A DNA stretch of 64,000 bases from an uncultured Eubacteriales bacterium. Lineage in GTDB: Bacteria; Bacillota; Clostridia; Oscillospirales; Acutalibacteraceae. The stretch lies in contig CAKSSR010000005.1 in NCBI GenBank assembly GCA_934489735.1, forward strand, positions 31,151-95,150. The letters are read 5' to 3'. The notes under the pieces are model-generated. The model was not told where the DNA came from and searched no databases. It worked only from the letters and a program-made list of their open reading frames with translations. Both the position numbers and the translations under genes were made by a program. Below, piece by piece: positions 38,353 to 47,213 of the stretch (positions within the stretch are counted from its first letter, which is position 1; every line of letters starts with the position of its first letter).

Positions 38353-39435
38353 TTATTTTTGCAATGCAAATTCTATCAATTTATCTAATAAATCAGAAAT
38401 TTTTATTCCCGTTGCTTCAAAAAGCTTTGGATACATACTGATTTCAGTAAATCCCGGGAATGTATTAGGCTCATTCAAATATATCTTATTATCCTCTTCA
38501 TCAACGAAGAAGTCCATTCTAGTCAAGCCCCTGCATCCCAAAAACTTGTAAGCTTTTATTGCAGTTTCTCTAACCGAGTTAGAAATTTCTTCATTTATTC
38601 TAGCCGGGATATATAATTTTGCTTTATTTTGATACTTATGTTCATAATCGTAGAACTCATCTTTCTCATATGCTATCTCGCCCAAGACAGATGCTATTGG
38701 ATCTTCATTACCTAGCACTGCACATTCAATCTCATGGCCAGTTATGCTTTCTTCTATTAAAATTTTGCTATCCTCTTTTATAGCATTTTCAATTCCTTGG
38801 ATCAATTCTTCTCTGTTATGTACCTTTGATATACCAACTGATGACCCAGCGTTAGCAGGTTTTACAAACAGTGGATATTCCGATACACTTTCAGCTATTC
38901 TTATACATTCATCTGGATCTTTTTTATATTGATAACTATAGAACCAGCCAAACTTAGCTTGATCTATTCCAGCTTCTTTCAATAGTATGTTTGTTACCAC
39001 TTTATCCATGCAAACAGCTGATGTCAAAGTCTTACAACCTACGTATGGAATTGTTGACAAATCTAATAGACCTTGTATTGTTCCGTCTTCTCCATTCTTT
39101 CCATGCAATACTGGGATGACTACATCTACACGTTTTTCCTGACAAATTCCTTTACCCTCGTCAACTAGAATTAAATTTGATGCAATGCCATCAGGGGTTA
39201 TAAATGCTTTTATGCAATGATCTAGATCCCCTACCCATTCTCCACTTTTTATTTTGCTAATATCTCCTGAATATAGATAGCTGCATCCTTGTTTATCTAT
39301 TCCCAATTTTAATATATCATACTTTTCCTCATCAAGTGCTTCTATAACTGTGCTTGCAGAAGCCAAAGACACCTCATGTTCTGATGATGCTCCTCCAAAT
39401 ATAACTACCACTACTAACCTATTTTCTGCTGCCAT
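38353..39435 (-). CDS. ddl: D-alanine--D-alanine ligase
   Basis: A 360-residue ATP-grasp ligase joining two D-Ala for the peptidoglycan stem peptide. Motifs: VIFGGASSEHEVSLASA at the N-terminus, VIPVLHGKNGEDGTIQGLL, FVKPANAGSSVGISKV, and YLNEPNTFPGFTEISMYPKL at the C-terminal catalytic end. AGGAGA lies 8 nt before the ATG. Its length fits the longer VanA/DdlA-like form. It sits between gdhA and murI with gaps of about 40 bp, so it is probably cotranscribed. Confidence 0.97.
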   Translation of the reverse strand: MAAENRLVVVVIFGGASSEHEVSLASASTVIEALDEEKYDILKLGIDKQGCSYLYSGDISKIKSGEWVGDLDHCIKAFITPDGIASNLILVDEGKGICQEKRVDVVIPVLHGKNGEDGTIQGLLDLSTIPYVGCKTLTSAVCMDKVVTNILLKEAGIDQAKFGWFYSYQYKKDPDECIRIAESVSEYPLFVKPANAGSSVGISKVHNREELIQGIENAIKEDSKILIEESITGHEIECAVLGNEDPIASVLGEIAYEKDEFYDYEHKYQNKAKLYIPARINEEISNSVRETAIKAYKFLGCRGLTRMDFFVDEEDNKIYLNEPNTFPGFTEISMYPKLFEATGIKISDLLDKLIEFALQK

Positions 39436-39477
39436 ATCGAATCTCTCCTAACATAATCTTATTTTTTTTAATTTTAA

Positions 39478-40809
39478 TCAAACAACTCCTTGCGCTATCA
39501 TAGCATCTGCAACTTTATTAAATCCTGCTATGTTTGATCCTATAACGTAGTTGTTTTCGAAACCATAGTACTTAGATGCATTATTAACCTTGTTAAATAT
39601 ATTTTTCATGATTTCCTTTAATTTTTCATCCACTTCTTCAAATGACCAATACATTCTTAAACTATTCTGCGTCATTTCAAGCCCTGATGTCGCAACTCCC
39701 CCAGCATTTGCTGCTTTACCCGGTGCAAATAACACATTGCTGTCTAAAAATAGCTTCGTAGCCTCTAAAGTTGTAGGCATGTTGGCCCCTTCTGCCACTG
39801 TCATTATACCATTTTTTATCAAATTCTTAGCTGATTCTTCATCTATTTCATTTTGCGTCGCACATGGTAAAGCTACGTGACATGGGACACTCCAGTCAAA
39901 TCTTCCTTCATGATATTCACTTCCCTTCTTTAACTCTGCATACTCTTTGATTCTCGCTCTTCGTTCTTCTTTGATCTGTTTTACTAATTCTAAGTCTATT
40001 CCTTCTTTATCATAGATCCAGCCATTTGAGTCTGACATTGTTACAACTTTTGCCTTATATTCTAAAGCTTTTTCTAATGCATATATTGCAACATTACCAG
40101 CTCCCGATATACATACTATCTTATCTTCTAAAGAATCGTTTCTATTGTTTAACATTTCCTCTGTAAAGTATATCAATCCATAACCCGTTGCTTCTTTTCT
40201 CGCTAATGACCCACTATAGCTCAATCCTTTGCCGGTTAAAACTCCTTCATATATTCCTTTTATCCTCTTGTACTGACCAAATAAATATCCTATTTCTCTT
40301 CCACCTACTCCTATGTCTCCTGCTGGGACATCCATGTCCGCTCCTATATACTTGCTCAATTCCGTCATAAAGCTTTGACAAAAAGCCATAATTTCTCTGT
40401 CGCTCTTCCCTTTTGGATCGAAATCTGATCCGCCTTTTCCTCCACCCATCGGTAAACCTGTTAAGGAATTCTTAAAAATCTGTTCAAATCCTAAAAATTT
40501 TATAATCCCCATGTTCACAGAAGGATGAAATCTAAGTCCTCCTTTGTATGGTCCTACAGCGCTATTAAATTGTACTCTATATCCTCTATTGACTCTTATT
40601 TTCCCATTATCGTCTACCCACGGAACCCTGAACTTAAATTCTCTTTCCGGCTCTGATAATCTCTCTATTATCGCCATTTCCTCATACTTTTTATCAGAAT
40701 CTAATATCGGCTTCAAAGAAGTAAATACCTCCACTGCCGCTTGTATAAATTCTTTCTGACCCTTGTTTCTCTCTACTAAGTTGTTTAATTCTCTTTCTAC
40801 ATAAGACAT
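39478..40809 (-). CDS. gdhA: NADP-type glutamate dehydrogenase
   Basis: A 443-residue hexameric-type GDH interconverting 2-oxoglutarate plus ammonia and glutamate. The sequence shows the substrate-binding GPYKGGLRFHPSV, catalytic Lys region PMGGGKGGSDFDPKGKSD, PAGDIGVGGREIGYLFGQYK, and the Rossmann motif SGAGNVA. It is full length. It supplies glutamate to the neighbouring murI and is likely a key nitrogen-assimilation enzyme here. It is transcribed with rsmA upstream (gap about 30 bp). Confidence 0.97.
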   Translation of the reverse strand: MSYVERELNNLVERNKGQKEFIQAAVEVFTSLKPILDSDKKYEEMAIIERLSEPEREFKFRVPWVDDNGKIRVNRGYRVQFNSAVGPYKGGLRFHPSVNMGIIKFLGFEQIFKNSLTGLPMGGGKGGSDFDPKGKSDREIMAFCQSFMTELSKYIGADMDVPAGDIGVGGREIGYLFGQYKRIKGIYEGVLTGKGLSYSGSLARKEATGYGLIYFTEEMLNNRNDSLEDKIVCISGAGNVAIYALEKALEYKAKVVTMSDSNGWIYDKEGIDLELVKQIKEERRARIKEYAELKKGSEYHEGRFDWSVPCHVALPCATQNEIDEESAKNLIKNGIMTVAEGANMPTTLEATKLFLDSNVLFAPGKAANAGGVATSGLEMTQNSLRMYWSFEEVDEKLKEIMKNIFNKVNNASKYYGFENNYVIGSNIAGFNKVADAMIAQGVV

Positions 40810-40838
40810 TAAAACTCACTCCAATATATTAAAATTTA

Positions 40839-41687
40839 TTAAAAATTATCCGAAATCCTCTTAAAATCCTCAATCGATAGTTCTTCTGCTCTTCTCGAAC
40901 CATCTATCGATGATTTAATTAGTAACTCTTTTATTTTTCCTTTAGATATTCCTAGAGAAGCACTCAATGAATTTTCTATAGTCTTCCTTCTCAATGCAAA
41001 CGAAGCCTTAACTATTTTAAAGAATTTTAATTCATCTTTTACCTCTACTGGTGGTTTATCCAATATATCTAATCTTATAATCGAAGAGTCAACCTTAGGA
41101 GATGGTATAAAATTATCTCTCTTAACGTCTTCTAGTATATAAGGATTTGAATAATATCTAACTGAAACGCTAATCGCACTTGAATTTTTGTCGCCCGGCT
41201 TAGCACACAGCCTAATCGCTGCCTCTTTTTGTACCATCAATACCATCGATTTTATATTTACTCTTTCTTCTAATATCTTCATAATAATTGGGGACGTGAT
41301 GTAATATGGCAAGTTCGCACATATGCATACATTCTTGTTCCCAAACTCATCCGATATCAATTTATTTAAATCTATATTCATAGCATCATCATTTATTATC
41401 TTAACATTATTATATTCTCCTACAGTTTCTTTTAAAACAGGTAAAAGACTCTTATCTATCTCTATCGATAATACCTTGTCCGCCACTTTCGCTAACTCAT
41501 TCGTTAAAACTCCTACTCCTGGACCTATCTCTAGTATCCCTAAATTGTCTATCCCTTCAAATTGTTTTGCCATCATCGGACATATTTCACCATTTACTAA
41601 AAAATTCTGACCTAGTGACTTCGAAAAATTCACTCTATGCTTTGACATTACCTTCTTTATCACATTTATGTTATATAAATTATCCAT
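40839..41687 (-). CDS. rsmA: 16S rRNA (A1518/A1519) dimethyltransferase
   Basis: A 282-residue KsgA/RsmA enzyme that dimethylates two adenines in the 3'-terminal helix of 16S rRNA. Motifs: FSKSLGQNFLVN, ILEIGPGVGVLTNELA (SAM binding), VLSIEIDKSL, and the catalytic ANLPYYITSPI. The start is chosen at MDNLYNINVIKK, the usual family N-terminus; in-frame ATGs at 41735 and 41723 are possible but have no better ribosome-binding site. A nine-codon ORF with AAGGA (41802 to 41773, minus strand) lies just upstream and could be a leader peptide. Confidence 0.95.
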   Translation of the reverse strand: MDNLYNINVIKKVMSKHRVNFSKSLGQNFLVNGEICPMMAKQFEGIDNLGILEIGPGVGVLTNELAKVADKVLSIEIDKSLLPVLKETVGEYNNVKIINDDAMNIDLNKLISDEFGNKNVCICANLPYYITSPIIMKILEERVNIKSMVLMVQKEAAIRLCAKPGDKNSSAISVSVRYYSNPYILEDVKRDNFIPSPKVDSSIIRLDILDKPPVEVKDELKFFKIVKASFALRRKTIENSLSASLGISKGKIKELLIKSSIDGSRRAEELSIEDFKRISDNF

Positions 41688-42045
41688 CTTTCTACTGAAC
41701 CAACCTTCTTTTAATTTTTTCATCTTTACAATCATTTTTCAAATTTACATATCTAAAATCTTCAATTTATAACTAAAATGATAAATTATCCAAAGATTTC
41801 ATTATGTCCTTATTAATTTTTACTCATATAATATATCACAATACAAATATAAAAGCAACTTCCTTGCGATATTTCCCCACATATCTAAAGAAGTTGTCTC
41901 TTTTTTTCTTTTAAATCTTAACACTTTGTCACTCGTCTCTTAACCTGATATTAACTAAACCTACTCAACTCTTGCCATTTTCTAACCTCATCCAATTAGT
42001 TCCTTAAGTTTAGGTGAATTCTCTATTACATTACAAAGAAAATAT

Positions 42046-42087
42046 ATAAACCTAAGCTACGGCTGATACCAATTAACTTAGGTTATT
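42046..42087 (-). terminator. Hairpin after the first poly-G gene
   Basis: Minus-strand AACCTAAG and CTTAGGTT (8 bp, 20-nt loop) follow the stop and are succeeded by TATATATTTTC. The T run is weak. The rest of 41736-42045 holds the rsmA leader and a hairpin near 41863-41905 whose T run points along the plus strand. Confidence 0.45.
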
Positions 42088-42093
42088 CCTGAA

Positions 42094-44469
42094 TTATCTT
42101 ATCATAGAACTATTGACGTCTTTACATCTATATGGACTTTGTATATTTAATTTAACCGCATCACCACTTTCTTTCAGCAAAAAGACATCACTATCACCTT
42201 CGCCATTCGGACAACATGTTTCTAAATCTAAATCACCTTTACCTTTAAAACAATCATCATTCATATAATCTTGAAATTCATCTAACACATTTCTAAGTTT
42301 TTCCTGATTACCTTGATCTAACTTAGCATTTCTAGGGAAAACATAAATTTCTCGTCTTTCTTCGACAAGAATTCCAAAATTGTCTCCAATAGTTTCTTCA
42401 CCATGACCTACATAAACTTTAATTTTGATCCTGCCTGTTGATTTTTTTACAGTCTCATCAATAGCAGCAGAAACATTTTCATATTTTATTCTATGATCTC
42501 CTTGACCACTACCTCCATCATATAAGGCTTGACTGTCTATACACTCCTTACTGAATTCTTTAATTTTATATTTAGCAACAAATCTTTTCTTTAATCCTTC
42601 TTCTACATTGCCCTCAGTAATAATATAGCTCCCTTTACTTTCAAATAAATCGCTAAGTCCTCCTGCTCTTGAATAACTAGAAAGTAATGTACCAAAATAT
42701 TTTGCAGAATAGCTTTCTGGACTCCTAATTTTTTCACTTTCCTTAACAAATTCATCAAATTTTTCTGCTCCCTTATCTTTTGATTCCAATAACTTTTTAA
42801 ATCTTTCAATAAACTCATCTACTTTTTTATCATCGAAATCTAAAAAATCCCTGTATTCCATAGAAAGGTTGTTTACCCGTTTTCCTTCATTATATAAATC
42901 TATTACTGTAATCTTCTGATTCAGAAATTCACCAAAACCTAAAGATTCTCCCTTATGTTTAGATATTACCTCTCTTATTCCTTTCTTTTTATCAACATTT
43001 TTACATTTCCCATCGAAATCTTCAACAGAACTTCGTATTTCTTTCATTTCTAAAGTCATTAATTTAATACTGTTCTTAATCGAATTCAACTCCTTACCAA
43101 TATTAGCTTTTTTAATCTTATCAATATTTATATTTTTAAAGAGATCTTTAAATTTTTTATAAATTACAAATTGAGTACCTAATCCATTAAGCTTTATTAA
43201 TCCCAAATCACTCTTACTTTCATTTTTTAAAGTTGAAACATAATGACATCCCACTTGTTCATCTATTTTTGATAAGTCAAGCTCTGCTAAATCATTTCTT
43301 TTGATAAACATTTTCCCATCTCTTTCATTTACCTTCAATTTGCTCTTTATATTTTCATCCCATTTTTTAAACAAACTTGAAATATCAATACTTTCTCCCA
43401 TAAATTTATTATAATCCGTCACATTACCTTCTCCTATCAATTGTCCTACCTTAGCCCTCAAACAATAAAAATCGTATTCATCTTCGTCTTTATCTATCGA
43501 ACCATCAGCTACTCCTTTTATAGTCTTCAGTGTTTCAACAACATATTCTGTCTTTTTTATATAGTCCGATGAAATAAACTGTGGGCACACAATAAACTTC
43601 AAACCTCCTCCTTCATTTCTTATAACTCTTACATTTTCTTCAGTAACACTCCCGGCTAATGAATATCTTATATTATAAATTCCTTCAAGAATCACAAATG
43701 CATTGTTCAACTTATTTATATCTGTATTGAATAAACCATATATACTACTATATGCTTTTTCTATATTATTACCATTTTCTTTTATTTTTTCATGTATCAC
43801 ACCTAATTCTCCGTTCGTAAAAGCATCAAATCCCCTAAAGCCCGCTGTACTCAATGTATTTAAAACAGACTTCAATGTTTGAGTCTGCTCTTCAGCAAAA
43901 TTTATAGCAGTTCTCCCTTCTTCTACAGCCTTTGGATTATCAGGTATTTTTTCTATTAAATTTTCTTGACCTCCTAGCTTATCTAGCTCATAAAATTTAC
44001 TTCTATCTTCCAAGTATCCCCAATATGTATAGCCACTAATCTTATTATTATATAACAAAAACTCATCATCCTTTAACTTTAACTTTCTCATATTTGTACT
44101 TAGTTCTTCATTTTTAAATTTATAATATTCATACTTCTTAAATTTTCCTTCTATTATTTCATCTTTCACAAGATAATTATCCATTATTTCCTTCATCATA
44201 CGATGTACACGTCTACAATATCTTTTCTCTATGTCAGCTAACATTTGCTCAACCTTTTTACTATCGTTCTTAATAGATTCAAATTGTTTAAATTCTTTCA
44301 AAATTCCTTTATAAGTTAAAGACTTTTCTTTTGAATCTCCTTCTATGAATATCAAATCACCAAATTTTTCTATAGGTATTGCTCCTGATTTTAGTCTTTC
44401 AATATCTAAACTTCCTTCATATTTTTTAAATCCTTCTCCATTCAATATTTGAGAAATTTTGTCGATCAA
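42094..44469 (-). CDS. 3' part of phase-variable gene PV1 (out of frame as sequenced)
   Basis: The open frame here continues upstream without a stop to the poly-G tract at 44634-44644 (codons after the tract read VPTPTGQAEGQNEIYLFGN), so the TTG at 44469 is not a real start. Removing one G (10) or adding two (13) joins it to the 44609-44923 ORF into a 942-residue protein. It is hydrophilic and mostly helical, with no signal peptide. It shares FKNEEL and FTNGELGVIHEKI-type segments with the second locus at 52804. The C-terminal ~120 residues look like a separate compact domain (VYVGHGEETIGDNFGILVEE). I recognise no family; the function is unknown. Confidence 0.75.
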   Translation of the reverse strand: MIDKISQILNGEGFKKYEGSLDIERLKSGAIPIEKFGDLIFIEGDSKEKSLTYKGILKEFKQFESIKNDSKKVEQMLADIEKRYCRRVHRMMKEIMDNYLVKDEIIEGKFKKYEYYKFKNEELSTNMRKLKLKDDEFLLYNNKISGYTYWGYLEDRSKFYELDKLGGQENLIEKIPDNPKAVEEGRTAINFAEEQTQTLKSVLNTLSTAGFRGFDAFTNGELGVIHEKIKENGNNIEKAYSSIYGLFNTDINKLNNAFVILEGIYNIRYSLAGSVTEENVRVIRNEGGGLKFIVCPQFISSDYIKKTEYVVETLKTIKGVADGSIDKDEDEYDFYCLRAKVGQLIGEGNVTDYNKFMGESIDISSLFKKWDENIKSKLKVNERDGKMFIKRNDLAELDLSKIDEQVGCHYVSTLKNESKSDLGLIKLNGLGTQFVIYKKFKDLFKNINIDKIKKANIGKELNSIKNSIKLMTLEMKEIRSSVEDFDGKCKNVDKKKGIREVISKHKGESLGFGEFLNQKITVIDLYNEGKRVNNLSMEYRDFLDFDDKKVDEFIERFKKLLESKDKGAEKFDEFVKESEKIRSPESYSAKYFGTLLSSYSRAGGLSDLFESKGSYIITEGNVEEGLKKRFVAKYKIKEFSKECIDSQALYDGGSGQGDHRIKYENVSAAIDETVKKSTGRIKIKVYVGHGEETIGDNFGILVEERREIYVFPRNAKLDQGNQEKLRNVLDEFQDYMNDDCFKGKGDLDLETCCPNGEGDSDVFLLKESGDAVKLNIQSPYRCKDVNSSMIR

Positions 44470-44608
44470 TTTTCTTGAAAATGTATCATACTGCCTGAGT
44501 AGATAATACTTATTTATATTTCCATCTTGTTTATAAAGAACTATTCTACGTCCTTCAAATATACAATCTAATGTTTCATTGCCAAATAAATAAATTTCAT
44601 TTTGTCCC

Positions 44609-44923
44609 TCAGCTTGCCCAGTTGGAGTCGGTACCCCCCCCCCCGGCTATTTTGTGACACTCTTCTATAAAGTAATCAACAGTATGTATTTTGGGATCGA
44701 ATTTTATTCCGAATTGTTTAGGCAATTCTGTTTCTAATAAAGAATTAAAAGCTTCCTTACTTTTTTTAAAAATTTGCAAGATTCCCTTTAATTCTGGTTC
44801 GTTTTCATTAATTCCGCCAAGAGCTTCAATTCCCTTCATAATTTCTGGCTCTTCTTTTTTAATTTTTTCTAACAAATTTACAATTTCTGATGCTTTTTCT
44901 TTACTTACTTTTTTATCTAACAT
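44609..44923 (-). CDS. 5' part of phase-variable gene PV1
   Basis: ATG at 44923 with GGAGGAAAT upstream opens 104 codons ending shortly after an 11-G tract (IAGGGG then TDSNWAS and stop). The first ~95 residues form a helical domain (IVNLLEKIKKEEPEI, ELPKQFGIKFDP, YFIEECHKI) that is paralogous to the start of the second locus (LLEKIKKEEIEI, ELPAKFGEEYDD, YFIRKCHEI). As sequenced only this truncated protein would be made. A promoter lies at 44963-44992. The poly-G tract sits at the domain boundary, the arrangement expected for an on/off switch. Confidence 0.75.
   Translation of the reverse strand: MLDKKVSKEKASEIVNLLEKIKKEEPEIMKGIEALGGINENEPELKGILQIFKKSKEAFNSLLETELPKQFGIKFDPKIHTVDYFIEECHKIAGGGGTDSNWAS
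44634..44644 (-). repeat. Poly-G tract (11 G in gene direction) in PV1
   Basis: Eleven consecutive C on the plus strand, right after the codons for HKIA. Frame analysis shows 10 or 13 G restores the full-length frame, so 11 is the OFF length. A homopolymer error in the assembly is the main alternative. Confidence 0.9.
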
Positions 44924-44962
44924 ACATAATTTCCTCCTTGAATATATATTTTACACATTATT

Positions 44963-44992
44963 ATTATATCACACGGTATCTATTATATGCAA
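44963..44992 (-). promoter_or_regulatory. Promoter of PV1
   Basis: Minus-strand TTGCAT (44987-44992), 18 bp ending in TGTGA, TATAAT (44963-44968). The same promoter is conserved before the second locus. Confidence 0.78.
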
Positions 44993-45246
44993 GGTTTCTA
45001 TATTTAGAATTTATATGTCTGTATTTGTCACTTATTACTACTTATTTTTGTATTAATGCATCGATATTTAAATTTTATTAATTATTTTTTATCAAATCTA
45101 AGCAACATGTAACTTTTTGCTGACAAATATAGCGGTAAGTGATAAATAAACTAAAGAGCGAATTAACATTTTTATTGAATTTTATGTATACAGTCGCAAC
45201 ATTTTTAAGATTTGGATACAATCCAATTAAAATCGTAGAGCCACAC

Positions 45247-45274
45247 TTGACAAACCATTGAAATCTGGTATACT
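45247..45274 (+). promoter_or_regulatory. Promoter of the orphan omega-RNA
   Basis: TTGACA (45247-45252), 16 bp, TATACT (45269-45274), placed so that transcription begins at about 45281, immediately before the structured RNA. Confidence 0.65.
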
Positions 45275-45280
45275 TGAGTA

Positions 45281-45451
45281 AGAAATTTCGCAGATAATTT
45301 GCGAAAATTTGATAGAAACGACCACGCACACTCGTGACTTTAGTCATGAGTTAGTGGAAGAACCGTAGGAACTACGGGGATAGCTTGGTAAATATCTTTC
45401 CGTTAGGAGAGAGTTCCCAAGAACCCTGCGACTTTAGTCGTGGGAGGTTCA
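45281..45451 (+). ncRNA. TnpB/IS605-type omega-RNA (reRNA) without a tnpB gene
   Basis: The sequence has the layout of an IS200/IS605 right end and TnpB guide scaffold: a 5' stem (TTTCGCA/TGCGAAA), ACTCGTGAC-TTTA-GTCATGAGT, the segment GAACCGTAGGAACTACGGGG, and the terminal hairpin CGACTTTAGTCG in CCCTGCGACTTTAGTCGTGGG context, ending GAGGTTCA at 45451. In active elements the guide is whatever follows that end; here it would be GTATTCAAATAAAAAAAG. No tnpB or tnpA lies nearby and no C-terminal TnpB coding sequence precedes it, so it is a solo element remnant or a stand-alone guide RNA. Recognition is from memory of such ends. Confidence 0.7.
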
Positions 45452-45551
45452 GTATTCAAATAAAAAAAGATTGGAGAGTCATTCAGTGGATTTCTAAATT
45501 TTATTAACTTTTAGATATTTCGCTTATATTTTCAATGACGATTATTAAACT

Positions 45552-46913
45552 ATGGTAGAGAGTATGGAAAAAATAGTTGCATTATGCAAAAATAGAGGAT
45601 TTATTTATCCTGGATCAGAATTATATGGCGGGTTATCAAACACATGGGACTATGGACCTTTAGGAGTAGAATTCAAGAACAACGTAAAGAAGGCATGGCT
45701 TAAGAAATTTGTACAAGAAAGTCAATACAATGTTGGGCTAGACTCTGCTATACTTATGAATCCAGAGGTATTTGTTGCATCTGGTCACGTAGGAGGATTC
45801 TCAGACCCACTTATGGATTGCAAAGATTGCAAGACAAGACATAGAGCCGACAAACTAATAGAAGATACTGGAGCAAGGGCTGAAGGGATGTCATTCAAAG
45901 AGATGACTGACTATATAAAGGAGAATAATATTAAATGTCCCAACTGTGGATCAAGCAATTTTACCGACATAAGGAAATTTAATCTCATGTTTAAGACTTT
46001 TCAAGGAGTAACAGAAGAAGCCAAGAACGAGATATATCTAAGGCCAGAGACAGCACAAGGAATTTTCGTAAACTTTCAAAACATTCAAAGAACCACAAGA
46101 AAAAAGGTACCTTTTGGAGTAGCTCAGATCGGAAAATCTTTCAGAAACGAGATAACTCCAGGGAATTTCACGTTCAGGACAAGAGAATTTGAGCAAATGG
46201 AACTAGAATTCTTCTGTGCCCCAGGTAAAGACATGGAATGGTTTGAATATTGGAAAGAATTCTGTAAGAATTGGTTATTAAGTCTTGGAATTGAAGAGAA
46301 AAACATAAAGATGAGGGATCATGCTAAAGAGGAACTATCTCATTATTCAACGGCGACTACAGATATAGAGTTTCTATTTCCATTTGGATGGGGAGAGCTT
46401 TGGGGAATAGCTGACAGAACGGACTTTGACTTAAGGCAACATCAAGAACATTCTGGGAAGAGTCTAGAATACTTTGACCCTCAGACAAACGAAAAGTATC
46501 TACCTTATGTAATTGAGCCATCACTAGGTGCCGACAGAGTAGCATTAGCTTTCTTATGCAATGCATATAATGAAGAAAAATTAGAGAACGAAGAAAGAAT
46601 TGTATTAAAACTTCATCCAGCTTTATCGCCATACAAGGCTGCTATATTACCATTGACTAAGAAATTGAAAGAAAATGCAACGGAATTGTATAGCAAACTT
46701 TCTAAACATTTTATGATTGACTACGATGACACTGGATCAATTGGCAAAAGGTACAGAAGGCAAGATGAAATAGGCACCCCATTTTGTATTACTTATGATT
46801 ACGATAGTATCAACGACAACCAAGTGACAATCAGAGATAGAGATTCTATGACTCAAGAGAGAATAAGCATAGACAAAATTAAAGATTATATATCGGACAG
46901 ATTGGATTTTTAA
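45552..46913 (+). CDS. glyS: Glycyl-tRNA synthetase (single-chain, alpha2 type)
   Basis: A 453-residue class II synthetase of the eukaryote/archaeal-like homodimer type. Features: IYPGSELYGGLSNTWDYGPLG near the N-terminus, a CxxC pair (DCKDC, KCPNCGSS), motif 2 FRNEITPGNFTFRTREFEQMELEFF region, the IEPSLGADRVALAFL motif 3, and a C-terminal anticodon-binding domain (HPALSPYKAAILPL). It charges tRNA-Gly. The ribosome-binding site is poor (no GGAGG before MVESMEK; GAGAG before the second Met), and no T-box leader is visible. The gene starts 100 bp after the omega-RNA. Confidence 0.97.
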   Translation: MVESMEKIVALCKNRGFIYPGSELYGGLSNTWDYGPLGVEFKNNVKKAWLKKFVQESQYNVGLDSAILMNPEVFVASGHVGGFSDPLMDCKDCKTRHRADKLIEDTGARAEGMSFKEMTDYIKENNIKCPNCGSSNFTDIRKFNLMFKTFQGVTEEAKNEIYLRPETAQGIFVNFQNIQRTTRKKVPFGVAQIGKSFRNEITPGNFTFRTREFEQMELEFFCAPGKDMEWFEYWKEFCKNWLLSLGIEEKNIKMRDHAKEELSHYSTATTDIEFLFPFGWGELWGIADRTDFDLRQHQEHSGKSLEYFDPQTNEKYLPYVIEPSLGADRVALAFLCNAYNEEKLENEERIVLKLHPALSPYKAAILPLTKKLKENATELYSKLSKHFMIDYDDTGSIGKRYRRQDEIGTPFCITYDYDSINDNQVTIRDRDSMTQERISIDKIKDYISDRLDF

Positions 46914-46953
46914 CAAAAACTTAATAAAAATTTAATATAACGAATAAAGTTTA

Positions 46954-46996
46954 AAGTCATCATAAGGCCTTTTGGGGATATGATGGCTTATTTTTT
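46954..46996 (+). terminator. Terminator of glyS
   Basis: AAGTCATCATA pairs with TATGATGGCTT (one G-U) around a 14-nt loop, followed by a six-T run. Confidence 0.88.
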
Positions 46997-47143
46997 GGTT
47001 AACAATTGAAAGTAATATAAAAATATTATATAAATTAAGAAAACTGAAAGAGGGAATAAAAAAGAGTGTGCCTGACTGATCACATTTTATTGCAACTTAT
47101 TTCTTGTATTTAAGTTTATGAAACAAGATATCTGGGATTAATC

Positions 47144-47171
47144 TTGACTTTTTTACAAGTCGTAGTATAAT
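47144..47171 (+). promoter_or_regulatory. Promoter of thrS
   Basis: TTGACT (47144-47149), 16 bp, TATAAT (47166-47171). The leader is only about 36 nt, so no T-box riboswitch fits. The remaining 46997-47143 shows nothing I can name. Confidence 0.72.
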
Positions 47172-47213
47172 TAAAAGTATCTTTGAACGATTTTTAGAAA
47201 GGACTACTTAAAT

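Noticed and set aside
41863..41905. Hairpin with plus-strand T run between PV1 and rsmA
   Set aside because: CAACTTC/GAAGTTG with a long loop points along the plus strand, where no gene ends; left as uncertain rather than called a terminator.
45078..45347. Minus-strand open frame of 89 codons across the omega-RNA region
   Set aside because: It has no ribosome-binding site or family resemblance and overlaps the structured RNA and its promoter on the other strand.
45452..45551. T-box or glycine riboswitch before glyS
   Set aside because: No T-box consensus or specifier stem is present in the 100 bp available.
46909..46937. Three TTTAACA-like half-sites with 11-bp period right after glyS
   Set aside because: They match the repeat-gene box, but no gene points away at the right distance: the minus-strand side runs into glyS coding sequence and the TATAAT there is at 18, not 26 bp. 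Kept as chance similarity in AT-rich DNA.
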